Origin: Hirudo medicinalis
Lineage: Eukaryota > Annelida > Clitellata > Hirudinida > Hirudinidae
DNA: 64,000 nucleotides
Reading direction: 5' to 3'
NCBI GenBank assembly: GCA_011800805.1
Contig: MPNW01000392.1
Location: 329,915-393,914 of the forward strand
Of this stretch, positions 41,517-51,193 are shown one piece after another. Position 1 is the first letter of the stretch. Every line of letters begins with the position of its first letter. The notes under the pieces are model-generated. The model did not search any database and was not told the origin of the DNA. It saw only the letters and a program-made list of their open reading frames with translations. Made by a program: the position numbers and the translations under genes.

Positions 41517-44500
41517 GGTGGTGATACCTTCTGGTCATGGTAATGTTAAAGTTGATAGTTATGAGATTGTTTGTGGAGGTCAGAATATTGGGCTGATTAT
41601 GATAACCAGATTGATAATTCAGATTGATAACCAGATTGATAATTCAGATTGACGCTGAAATCCAGTGATGGGTTCAGGTGAGAAGGCATTGAGTGCAGGT
41701 GGAGATTGAGTGAAAGTGAGGTCATAAATCATTTTTGATGGCCTTAAATGGGAGGCTTGAAATCATTTCCTCTCCTCAAATGGCTCCACAAATTTTGAGA
41801 TTCAAAAATCATCTGCCACCATTTTGATGGTCGCGAAGGTATAAAGTCGTTGGTTTCAACCACAACATCACCATGGTGATAAGGTGTGGGATTTTGGAGG
41901 AACTCAAGGTTGGATTCAACAACTGCTCTTCTTATCATTGAATTGCCTTCAATTATCTTCTTTTGACGTGCAGGTTGGCCGAATGGGTTGCGTTCCTGCT
42001 TGCGATCGTAACAGTCGTAATGTGTCGTGTTCGCAACCTAGCCTGCTCCGCCAGGGAGCGCCCTTGGGTAGCGGCGCTATATAAATGGTAGATCGATTAA
42101 AATGTGCCTTAAGACTTACGCCTCTCAGGATGGCAGCACGGATTCGAATCCCGTTGCGGGAGCACCGTCCTAATCATCTAGCTATGCAACGGACGTTAAT
42201 GAACAATTATTATTATAAAATGTGCCTTCACAACCCATTCGGATACATAAGACACTCAAAAGATCGACTAAATACAAACAAAATACAAAATTATGAGATC
42301 ATTATCATCATAGACCCCTTGCAATGTTCACGTGATCTCAAGACGTGCGTTTACAGTATTTCACAAACGAGATGAGACCATTGAAAAGCTTTCACGACAA
42401 ATTTCATTGCATAATAACATGAATATTATGAATATTATTATGACTTCACTTTCATGTGATCATCACGTAATGAATATTTATAAGGACTCACCTATCAACA
42501 ACGTCTGTCATGACGTGTGTCATCAGAGATAACAACGTAACATGGACACGCAGAACTTACGATCCACAAATTGTGGCAGTAATTTCTTTTTACAAATGAA
42601 TATTTTAACCAATGCTTTCAACTGATTAATATACAATTAGTACAACTACTACTACTACTAATAATAATAATATTATTATTATTAATAATGAACGTCAGAA
42701 CAGCAGAAAGTTGTCAACAATTCTAAGGCGAGTATGGTCATCCTGCAACTTCAATCCTGCTCACCATCCACATGCACGAGACGTCATCCGCGTCCAGCGT
42801 ACGTGAACAAACACCTTCACATGTGCACACGCACACACCATCCTCGCATCCAAACGTACCTGCAGTCGCCTGCGTTAAGATCGGACGATGTTTATAAATA
42901 AGGACACATTATCCGAAGTAAAATACTGCCCCTGGTTCGCAGGATTTAACGGAACTGAAAGAACAAATGACGAACAACTCCACACATCATCACCATCATC
43001 ATCATCATCATCACAACCACTTGTTACGTGGTAGGAGTTGAGATTCAAAGGTGACTTCTTTCCACTTCATGGTTCGACGTCAGAAATCACACGATGAAAT
43101 TCCATCTGACCCGACAACCGGTCACCAAAACACATTCACTGGTCCCATTACCCTCTTTGAATGAGATTAAAAAGTGACACTCACATTCGCTCGATGCAAG
43201 GAATTCCCCAAATGGGTGGATTATGGGGTGATTAATGGCGCTCGGTTGCGCGGGAGTCTCTGATTGGTCACACTAAAGTCATGTGACCGCTTTTGCCGAT
43301 AGCTTATATGACATAGCTTGCGCATTTACTGAGGCGTTAACTCTAATCTAACATCATCATCACCACCACACCACCATCATCATCATCCTCACCACGACCA
43401 TCATCACCTTGTAATCATCCAGGTAACGGACATCCTATGTAACGGACAATAAACATCATCACCGCCACTACTACCATCATCACCACGATCATCATCACCA
43501 GGAGACACGTTGAAAGATATTAATTTACTCACCTCTGGGTAGAATTTTGTGCGGATTTGAGTGGCGGAGTGAGACTTGTTCATGGTGTGATTGGAGGGTG
43601 CCAGGTAGTAGTTGAGTTCAGTGGAGTCGTGGTTGGTGCTCGGAACAACCGATGACGGTCGTGGTGGGATTAGTTTTGGTTGCGTCCTCCGCACCACGTC
43701 GTCATTTGTTCTTCCCTGGAGATGGAAAGCAGTGCCATCTGGAAACAAACCATCGAACATTTCTCAACTCCGACATTCGAACGAGGATCGTGTTTGATTC
43801 ATGAGCCTCGAATCGATAGATGGACGGACAGAGTCCAAGTGAACAACAACTGTTAGGCAGGACAAATAGATGCATGAATGGATTCATTATTCCAGCCACC
43901 ATCATCAAATATCTGGACCAAGGCGCACCAATTCGTAATCTTTGCCATCTCTTCCAACCTCCTCTCACCAGTTCTCCGCATCTCACTCACCTACATCTGA
44001 TTACATTCAATCACTCCAGTTGTCACTTGTTTATTACGAAGCATGGAAAAGTCATCCAATGAAGAAACGAAAGGCAACCTGACACCTTCCAATATCATCA
44101 TCATCAACATCATCATCATCATCATCATCGTGATATAAGTATATTTCTGTGACAAATTTTCAAAATGTTCGCAATGGCTTTCCTTCTAGAAATTGTACAT
44201 TATGCATCAATTATGTTAATGAGATGTTATTCGGATGATGTTACACGATAACAATGAGCTCATGAATATTCATGTCGCCAATGGGCCTGGTCCTGTGACC
44301 AACCGCATTAGCGCCAAGAAACAATGGAACATCAAATCCAAACGAAAAATGCACAACATCACACGGTGACAACTTGTTAGAACAAGATGAGGCATTACTG
44401 TCTGTGCAATCACCCGTGACGTAACACTGGAAGGAAATACAGCATAGGAAATAGAGGTAAAGAAGTTCTCTGACGATCTGCATAGTTAATGGATGCACCT

Positions 44501-45181
44501 CGGAAGAACATTGCAATTCAGCTTCAGAACAATGTGCGCACTCATGCGAGACGGACTGCAAAAGAAACTAATTTGCAATTTGGGCGGCATGCCACACACA
44601 GGAAGCGTAGAAAGAAGAAGATGAAAGTATTTCCAGCAAATATTTGAGATCCTTCGCCGAGAATTTGTGAAGTGCAAATAAATGCATTCAACAACCACCC
44701 CCAAGCACAGCGGCAACACGTTGATGAATGCATTCAAGTACTGCTGACACTTTTACTGCACACCGCATGTGGTCATCACGTGAGCAAAATGTCGCTTGAC
44801 AACGTCGAACCGACATAAAACAATGAAGATGACAATAATGATTTCTAAATAATTTGGTCAAAATGCATTTTTCCCAAAATTCCACCAAGTATTTATCAGT
44901 ACAAAGTTCCAAGGAATCCTTAAAAATTCTCCTTTCATAATAAATTCAAAAGATGAATGAAACCAGGATTGGAAAGAAATTTGAGGTTCCGTGATTAGCC
45001 AAATCTAAGTTTTCACGTTGCAGAAAAAGATGAAGGCATGGAAAATAATAATAATAATAACAATAATAGTAATAATAATAACAATAATAGTAATAATAAT
45101 AATAATAATAATAGTAACAATAATAGTAATAATAACAATAATAGTAATAATAACAATAATAGTAATAATAATAATAGTAAC

Positions 45182-45219
<38 letters not shown>

Positions 45220-46333
45220 TAATAGTAATAATAACAGTAATAATAATAACAATAATAATAATAACAATAGTATTAATAATATAAAAGCTTTAAGAATAAT
45301 AACAAAAACATTACAAAAGTAGCAACAATAACAAAACAAGAACATAAACAGTACAAGAAATAACTACAGTGGCAAATGTTTGAGAAGGAAAGAGAATAAT
45401 AAGATATTGCAATGAAAATAATAATATATAATATAATAAATAATGAATTACAATGAAAAATAAAGTGAAACCTGGTGGAAGGTATGGATTTTCTTGTCTG
45501 GATGAGTGGCTTGACATCCTCAGTCCATCACTGACATGCGACTCCTCTGAAATGTCACTCAGTCTTGTGTCATACCTGAGATGAATGGCTTGGGTTGGAT
45601 GTTGTTGTTGTGAGCCAACATTGTTCATCCCTGTTGGGATGTTGATGGAAAATGATGGAAAAAACTGAGCAGGTTTGTTCCGGTTGGATTCAGCACGAGA
45701 AGTGGAGGTGCTCGGCCCCTCCGAAGGGCACACTTGTCCTCCTTCGAGAGCTCTCGAGAGGGATTCCCTGATCTCTCTCTGTCCCCAATCAACTCCTACT
45801 TCCATCATCAACCTCTGATTGCCATCCATAATGTTAGCAGGTTTTATATTTGTTGGACTCTTCACTTCTTTGTCAATTTGTTTCTTTTTTGGGCTCTTCG
45901 ACCCTAGTTTGCTCAGGAAGCTGTGAGACCTCTGAAGAATGGATTTCTTCATTTTTTCAGCTGAGTTCACCCCTTGAACATTCAACTCCACGGTGTTTGA
46001 TCTCCTCATTTTCTTGGAACTCATGCTTTCACTGCCGTTTGCGTTGTTTCTGTTTTCAACGTCAGATCCTAACTCCTCCTGATAATAGTTTTCAATTCTA
46101 ACCTTTTGAAGTCTTTCCACCTCCGGTTTCTTGAACCTCCTGTTTCCCAAAGGGGAGGCGAAACAAGAAGCGGTGTAAGAACCCGTCGAAGATCTGTCAC
46201 TCGAAGCATTCGGAATGTCTAAAAAGTTGTTCTTTGAAATCTCAGCCAAACGGTTGCCATTAGTTGGTAGCTTGTTACGATTCGAAGACTTCAATTTACC
46301 AATTAAAGATGGTTTTTTAATTTCTCGACTCAT
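27466..46333 (-). CDS. SKT/KIAA1217–SRCIN1 (p140Cap) family protein (whole gene)
   Basis: The minus-strand gene runs from ATG 46333-46331 to a stop at 27466. Supported exons: 45472-46333, 43533-43738, 37087-37297, 36717-36915, 36258-36378, 31458-31624, 30558-30736, 29986-30056, 29769-29847 (see the frameshift note), 29433-29508, 29194-29277, 28978-29122, 27466-28821. The AIP3-type block (LPLVRSPNR…, QLPNEVTSMDTVKALFVRAF, IYILDRITSVYYE, then DRSQLKIYE) matches the sickle tail/p140Cap family closely. So does the later coiled coil starting RERMRKMEAQLANLSALV. Family members are cytoskeletal and Src-pathway adaptors at adhesions and synapses. The join 36258→31624 is out of phase (0 versus 2), so at least one exon is missing there. 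The visible coding length is about 1,265 residues. The family is sure; the assignment of the first exon rests on splice phase alone. Confidence 0.82.
29888..29979. repeat. GAT microsatellite with repeated gacgtcgacg blocks
   Basis: ATG/GAT triplets are interrupted twice by gacgtcgacga. It is in a short SKT-like intron, ending next to exon 29986-30056. Confidence 0.9.
30318..30428. repeat. ATC/ACC compound microsatellite
   Basis: Repeated atgatgatcaccacc-type units in an SKT-like intron. A related array lies at 30955-31062. Confidence 0.85.
34111..34147 (-). CDS. Candidate 37-nt micro-exon of the SKT-like gene
   Basis: A short minus-strand segment is flanked by a cag acceptor and a near-perfect GTGAGT donor. 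It would read MSCVDVEERSNG in phase 0 from exon 36258-36378 and end in phase 1. It cannot alone repair the phase mismatch to exon 31458-31624, so a further exon would still be needed. Evidence is splice-site quality only. Confidence 0.25.
34530..34625. repeat. 34-bp tandem repeat, about 3 copies
   Basis: Copies contain gtgattggataatttaaat and differ at a few positions. In an SKT-like intron. Confidence 0.85.
36258..37297 (-). CDS. AIP3/SKT-homology domain exons of the SKT-like gene
   Basis: Three exons (37087-37297, 36717-36915, 36258-36378) join in phase. They encode the most conserved part of the SKT/SRCIN1 family: a Ser-rich lead with LPLVRSPNRSMEKTLG, then a ubiquitin-like beta-rich segment (VFLTYNEETKKSQLPNEV, ALFVRAFPKNLNMQWFDSP, IYILDRITSVYYEVDDLR) and EINDRSQLKIYELDS. 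The last exon then runs into an Asn-rich stretch coded by AAC/AAT triplets (NNKNNNNISNNN), so a microsatellite has expanded inside coding sequence. Confidence 0.88.
38700..38822. repeat. 21-bp minisatellite, about 6 copies
   Basis: The unit contains caaattcattgtaattg with period 21. One copy has tataaa in place of tacaaa. It is in the largest SKT-like intron. Confidence 0.9.
40143..40285. repeat. GAC/GAT microsatellite and GATGATAATGGTGGT duplication
   Basis: Triplet repeat with an internal compound unit (gatgatgataatggtggt) repeated. Intronic. Similar GAT arrays lie at 39965-40030 and 40640-40735. Confidence 0.9.
40856..41516. repeat. ATT microsatellite containing a 424-base N gap (40987-41410)
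   Basis: Long ATT/GTT triplet runs lie on both sides of the gap. The apparent open frames across it are artefacts. Confidence 0.95.
41973..42285 (+). mobile_element. Old short interspersed repeat, copy B (carrying a nested insertion)
   Basis: It shares an extended resemblance with 18612-18805: taatgtgtcgtgttcgcaac, then a c/g-rich block around agggagcgc, a ttggg/tcgggtag segment and finally gacactcaaaaga near the 3' end. Copy B also has gcgctatataaatgg, like the LINE-derived tails of many animal SINEs. It is interrupted by 105 bp at 42111-42215. It is probably a SINE-type family; no protein is encoded. Confidence 0.6.
42111..42215 (+). mobile_element. Short tRNA-like retroposon nested in repeat copy B
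   Basis: A 105-bp insertion is flanked by a perfect 13-bp direct repeat, taaaatgtgcctt (42098-42110 and 42216-42228). It contains cggattcgaatcccg, which fits an RNA polymerase III B box and a tRNA T-arm (four of five stem pairs). It ends in an A/T-rich tail. Copy A of the host repeat shows the empty site. No A box is obvious, so it may be 5' truncated. Confidence 0.65.
43360..43505. repeat. ATC/ACC microsatellite cluster with a short duplicated spacer
   Basis: Catcatcaccaccac-type runs, with cggacatcctatgt/cggacaataaac between them. Intronic, next to exon 43533-43738. Confidence 0.8.
43739..45471 (-). other. SKT-like first intron
   Basis: The 1.7-kb intron contains ATC repeats (44097-44130) and a 240-bp AAT/AAC/AGT microsatellite (45039-45285). 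No coding signal is recognised. Confidence 0.4.
45039..45285. repeat. AAT/AAC/AGT imperfect microsatellite
   Basis: About 245 bp of triplets lie in the first SKT-like intron. The matching all-Leu and all-Asn frames are by-products. Confidence 0.95.
45472..46333 (-). CDS. First coding exon of the SKT-like gene (Ser/Lys-rich N-terminus)
   Basis: This 862-nt open exon begins MSREIKKPSLIGKLKSSNRN. It is rich in Ser, Lys and Asn, has an RSNTVELNV segment and a basic HSFLSKLGSKSPKKK stretch, and no recognised domain. It ends in phase 1 at an AG|GT donor next to 45471, matching the phase-1 acceptor of exon 43533-43738 (DGTAFHLQGRTNDD…). It could instead be a separate small gene that happens to fit in phase. 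Confidence 0.6.
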
Positions 46334-46588
46334 ATCTCGCCAGAGTTTAAAACATATTTTCCAAAAAGGACTCTTAAAAATCTTTTCAATCCCTCGGCGG
46401 CAACAACACCGAACAACAACAACGACCGAACAACTGCGAGTCTTTTGATTTAGGCGCTTTAAACATCACCGGTGTGTTCTTGCATCTAAAGCGCCCGATT
46501 TAAAATAAAAGCATTTCTAATATGAACTATTTAATTAATTAAAACAAATATTTACATTTAATTTTGAACAAATTTTTGCTGAAAAGTT

Positions 46589-49500
46589 TCATTCCGACTT
46601 CGAAAAAGTTGTAAAAGCACAGATGTTTGCCGTAGCATTGGTGACGTTGTGAATCTGAGGAAAGTAAAAAATTAAGAGAGCACCACTCGTTGTGGTTACA
46701 ACAACAAAACAAATGAACAGAAATTTATTGAACACATCCATCATGTTAGTCCACATGAGGTGGTTGTTTAACACTTTCCACTGAACTGAGAGTTCATCTG
46801 CCTTCTTTAGGAGGTCCTTAATCTCTGAAATGCTGATTGCTTTCTCTTTGAGAATTTTGTTCTCGTTCTTCGTGAATCGGCTCATGTTTGATGACTCCAA
46901 TGCATGGTAACTTTTCCTCACCTTCATTCGTTCTGCTGCTGCTTTTGGAGGATTTATGAGGGATCCATCTTGGAATCCTGGCAAATTTAGCCACGCCTCC
47001 ATTAAATCTGCAACTTTTTTTTGCACTCCTTCCTTGATTTCATTTCTTTCTTCTTTCCATTTCAAGGAAGGTCTTGAAGCTTTCCTGGTAAAAGCGGAAT
47101 AAAGCTTGCTCAGCCATTTTGGTGGAGATTTCTGGTGGTTGCTGTGATGGATGATGAGGACGACGATGCTGGAGAGGAGAGATAATGAGCTAAGGAAGAG
47201 GACCAAGTTCACGTAAATGACTGAAAATTATAATTAAAACATTTAGTTCTTTGAAAGTACATTTTAAGAAAATCAATTTTAACGGCATTTAATGAATAAT
47301 GCCACTCAACCCACCAATGTAAGGGATCTGATCTGACCTCGGAAGGTTTTTCTCGATGGAGACGAGGAAGAAAATGAAGGAAAGAACGACTGTAATGCTG
47401 ACGGAGATTTTAGATGAGGATTCTGGAGACAGGATGAAAGGGAAGAGGGCGATAATTGATGAAACGATGCAAGGGTAAACAAGGTTAGCCATGTGATACG
47501 TGGGGTTTCTTTTGAAGAGGAAGTTGTACACCATGTATGAGTACGCATGACTCCTGCCTTCGTTCCACTGGAGACACTGACTCACCTGGATCGAGGACAA
47601 ATAACATACCTGGATTGGTGCAAATATACCACTGCTTGCGGGCGCAAAAATAAAAAAAAATTTATTGAAGACATTTACCAAATTTAAGAATAAAAAATTT
47701 AATAATCGAATTGAATGAGAAACTTTTAGCGTAAATGATCAATTAATACTAATTAATAATAACTAAAACTATAATTAATGCAATAATAAATTAATTATTA
47801 ATAATTAATACTAATTAATAATTATTATTACTAAATATAAAATTATTAATAATTAATACTAATTAATAATTATTATTACTAAGTACTAATGATTAATGAA
47901 CATTAATAATAATAAATTAATAATGATAATCAATATTACTTAATAATAAGTAATAATGACTATTAATAATTAATAATTCCATTTCTTAATTAAAATAATA
48001 AAACTACTTTAACTTACACGTGGAACATGAAAGATGTTCTCGTGTGTTCAAATATTTCTTGAAGATATATTATTTATAATTTACACGTTTAATTATTTAA
48101 TAATAAATTAAGTAATACAATAAGGAAATAATTAAAAAAAAATTTAATAATGAATTAAATGTGGAATAATAATAATAATAATAATAACAACAACAACAAC
48201 AATAATAATAATAATCATTGGAAATGAAGTAGAAACTATGATTGCAGGTATTGGAATAGTTCAAGTGTCAGTGATAGATAAAAAAGCAAAGATAGAAATC
48301 GATAATCTGGCTCCATTATTGTTCTTGGTTTACATTAATGATATATTAACTTATTGATGATATATTAGCTTATTAATGATGTATTAACTTATTAATGATA
48401 TATTAACTTATCAATGATCTGCATTTATCATCCAATAAGGTTGAATTCTTGCTATTTGCTGATGACACTAACATATTTAGATCTGGTCGTGATATTACTA
48501 GACTCTCTTCCACTGTGAATAATAATGAGCTTAACGTTATTTTACTTTGGCTCGATGCAAATTTCCTTTCTCTTAACATTACATAACATCTCTTAACAAG
48601 CAAAACCTCTTATATATTATTTCATTCAACAAGAAAACAATTCATCTTGACAGTCTTGACAGCCATTTGCATTCGTGATTGTGCAATCGACCGAGTTAAC
48701 TCTTGTAAATCCTTAGGTGTTATAATTGACCTAAGTTCCCTTAGGGTTGTCCTTTTGGATTGTTATTTTTTCTTACTATTCTTTGTTCATTGTTTGTTAT
48801 TTTAGAAGCAATCCAAATAAACGCTTAAAAAAAAGATGGACGGAGGAGGCAAAACAACGTCATAATCTACAATTTGACAGAAGATGTTGAAAATACCAGC
48901 TGTAAAGATAAAGAACTTGTGCTAAATCTTCTGAAGGAAGTGCAGAAAAATGGTCAAAGTCACTTCAGAGTTTAGAAAGGACGAAAAGGTTGACGATTTA
49001 AGATCGAGACCTGCATTGGTCAAATTTGAAGACTTAATTATCACTAAGAACATGATCTTGGAGAACAGCAAATTTAGAGAGAACGACAAAATATGATAAT
49101 ATAAAGTAAAATAGAAAAGCTACAGTAATGACGTTGTGATTGAAAGAATTCATCAAATGTGGAATTGAACAATTAATACACCTCAGCATTCAGAAGGTCC
49201 CACTGATCGTTGGCCTTGTAATGGTCAATTATCCTGTTTTCTTTACTGGCATTCATTGTAACCTCGAAATATTGGTTGAATAAAATAATATTTGTTAAAT
49301 CCATTACATTTAAACAAATCTGTGTAATATTTGCATTAAATATTCATTTCACCAATACAAAACCTGTTATTAAATATTCCTGTTATTAAACATTAATTAA
49401 ACAAATAATTTAAATAAATTGCAATGAAGTTCTAATTAATATAATTTAGACCCCACAACCTGTGAGGTCGTATAAGCCCAAACAGTGAATTGAATGCCGC

Positions 49501-50427
49501 AGGACTGAAAGTCAAATGGGAACCTCGCGATGTCGATGGTGCACTGAGTTGTTATTTGAGTGCTCAAATGAAAGGTTACCCGACCTTCATGAGTGACCTT
49601 CACCCTGTAAGAGGTCAAGTAGTCCAAGTCCATGTCGAAGAAGAAGTGGTCGCTGGTTAATAATAATAATTAATTAGTTATTAAATAATTATAATATATA
49701 ACTAGTAGCATAATTAAAAATCATAATTATTAATATGATCATAAATCATAATTATTAATATGATTATAAATCATAATTATTAATATGATCATAAATCATA
49801 ATTATTAATATGATCATAAATCATAATTATTAATATGATCATAAATCATAATTATTAATATGATCATAAATCATAATTATTAATATGATTATAAATCTTA
49901 ATTATTAATTTGATTACATATCATAATTATTCAAATAATCCAACTGTTTTGAGGCCGATGAAAGTATAAAATATTGATGGAGCATTTTATTGCAAATAAA
50001 TTCAAAATTTAAAATTCACAAAGCTTCATAAATACTTGTAACGATGGCGACAGTAGAATTTATGCAATTTGATTTATTAAATATGAATTTCCATTCAATG
50101 AGTAGTAATTGTAACACGAAATTATTAACCCGTTCCCGATGACGACGTCAGGCATCCAAACATCCATGTGACTTGTAGTGATGGAGGTGATGTTGCACTC
50201 TTCTGCACTCCACTGCAATCCTTCATCTCTCCAAGCCTGATCAATTGTCATAATCATCATCATCACCATCATCATCATAATCATCGTCGTCGTCGTCATA
50301 GTCACATTTATCATCGTCGCCATTATCATCAGTCTACCCACCAGCAATATGTGTCCAAGTGTGGTCATTTGTTGATCAACTTCAGACTGCAATTTAATGA
50401 GTTTTAAAAGATTTCATTTAAAGCTTC

Positions 50428-50462
<35 letters not shown>

Positions 50463-50593
50463 CGTTACTAACGATGGTTATGAGTTCAAGTAAGGAATAT
50501 TGTAGGAGCACTTCGACCACAGTACTGCTCTTCATCACCGGCCTCATGTTTTTCTTGTAACCAGCAAACAATTGCTCGTAGAATTTCTCTTCT
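46589..50593 (-). CDS. Cys-loop (nicotinic acetylcholine-type) receptor subunit, non-alpha, minus strand
   Basis: Exons in order: 50473-50593, 50342-50386 (the 45-nt exon typical of nicotinic genes), 50130-50236, 49460-49652, 49182-49262, 47315-47585, 46589-47220; the signal-peptide exon was not found. Visible elements are an N-terminal EKFYEQLFAGYKKNMRPV, the Cys-loop CTIDIARFPFDFQSC (13 residues between the cysteines), a QWDLLNAE segment, M1–M2 (YHMANLVYPCIVSSIIALF, then KISVSITVVLSFIFFLV), M3 (VNLVLFLSSLSLLSSIVVLI) and M4 (FNKFLFICFVVVTTTSGALL). Loop C (VSQCLQWNEG) has one Cys, not the vicinal pair of alpha subunits. The glutamate before the M2 lysine is Ser here (SSSK). The first exon seems to carry a 2-bp frameshift near 50521. 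It should be a membrane ligand-gated channel subunit; ligand and ion are not certain. About 482 codons are visible. Confidence 0.85.
48301..48836 (+). mobile_element. LINE reverse-transcriptase relic with A-rich 3' end
   Basis: This is a plus-strand degraded non-LTR retrotransposon in an intron of the minus-strand receptor gene. It reads LAPLLFLVYINDIL, then after a tandem-repeat insertion NDLHLSSNKVEFLLFADDTN (the FADD catalytic motif). It continues with WLDANFLSLNIT, KTSYILFHSTRKQFI and RVNSCKSLGVIIDL, the usual C-terminal RT order in jockey/CR1-like LINEs. It ends in aaacgcttaaaaaaaag. Stops and frame changes make it inactive. Confidence 0.8.
48338..48415. repeat. 19-bp tandem repeat inside the LINE relic, about 4 copies
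   Basis: The unit is close to tgatatattaacttattaa. It lies between the INDIL and FADD blocks of the reverse-transcriptase relic, so it expanded after or during decay of the element. Confidence 0.8.
48844..49096 (+). mobile_element. LINE ORF1-like relic
   Basis: Immediately after the RT relic, two overlapping frames read RQNNVIIYNLTEDVENTSCK and then, shifted, KVDDLRSRPALVKFEDLIIT. These resemble the N-[IV]-[IV]-[IF]-x-[NG]-L-x-E and R-P-x-L-V-K-F motifs of LINE ORF1 proteins. It lies downstream of an RT 3' end, so it belongs to a second insertion or a rearranged copy. It ends only about 85 bp before a receptor exon (49182). Confidence 0.55.
49717..49930. repeat. 25-bp minisatellite, about 8 copies
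   Basis: The unit contains tcataattattaatatgat and has period 25. The array lies in an intron of the minus-strand receptor gene. The last copies are degenerate. Confidence 0.9.
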
Positions 50594-50895
50594 GATTCAG
50601 ATTTTATTTGGAAGTCTTATTGTAACTATTATTACAATAATTGTTGATTATTTAGACGTTGTTATCATTGTGATAACTAGTAATTGCTCTCTTTTTATCA
50701 GTTTAGATTTATAAAGTAGTGGGATGATGACAGGTTAATAAGGTTTAATTTAAGCAATTTCAACAATTGTTTTTTTGATTCAACAAATACTTCAAACAAA
50801 CATAAGGCTTAAGTAGTAATATATACATAGTAATACACACAGTAACACATAAGAATACACATAGTACTACATAATAACACATAACGACACAAAAT

Positions 50896-51193
50896 AATGC
50901 ACATAATAATGCACAAAATAATGCACAAAATAATGCACATAATAATGCACATAATAATGCACATAATAATGCACAAAATAATGCACATAATAATGCACAT
51001 AATAATGCACATAATAATGCACATAATAATGCACATAATAATGCACAAAATAATGCACATAATAATGCACATAATAATGCACATAATAATGCACATAATA
51101 ATGCACAAATAATGCACATAATAATGCACATAATAATGCACATAATAATGCACATAATAATGCACATAATAATGCACATAATAATGCACATAA
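50896..51193. repeat. 12-bp minisatellite, about 25 copies
   Basis: The unit is aataatgcacat, with occasional aataatgcacaa variants and one copy short by a base near 51108. It produces open frames on both strands because 12 is a multiple of 3; these are not genes. There are no spacers, so it is not a CRISPR array. Confidence 0.95.

Larger units (their letters stand above)
37298..43532 (-). other. Largest SKT-like intron, repeat-rich, with assembly gap
   Basis: This 6.2-kb intron holds a 21-bp minisatellite (38700-38822), long GAT/GAC and ATT microsatellites (39965-40030, 40143-40285, 40395-40500, 40640-40735), a 424-base run of N inside ATT repeats, and a nested retroposon pair (41973-42285). 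No exon is recognised. Confidence 0.5.

Noticed and set aside
40816..41652. Long open frames across the N gap
   Set aside because: They are ATT/GTT triplets and N; no gene evidence.
42135..42172. tRNA gene
   Set aside because: Only a T-arm/B-box-like part is present; there is no A box, anticodon arm or acceptor pairing.
49717..49930. CRISPR-like array
   Set aside because: Directly abutting 25-bp units without spacers in a eukaryotic intron; a minisatellite.
50760..51191. Overlapping long frames on both strands over the 12-bp repeat
   Set aside because: The period is a multiple of 3, so every frame stays open; a by-product of the minisatellite.
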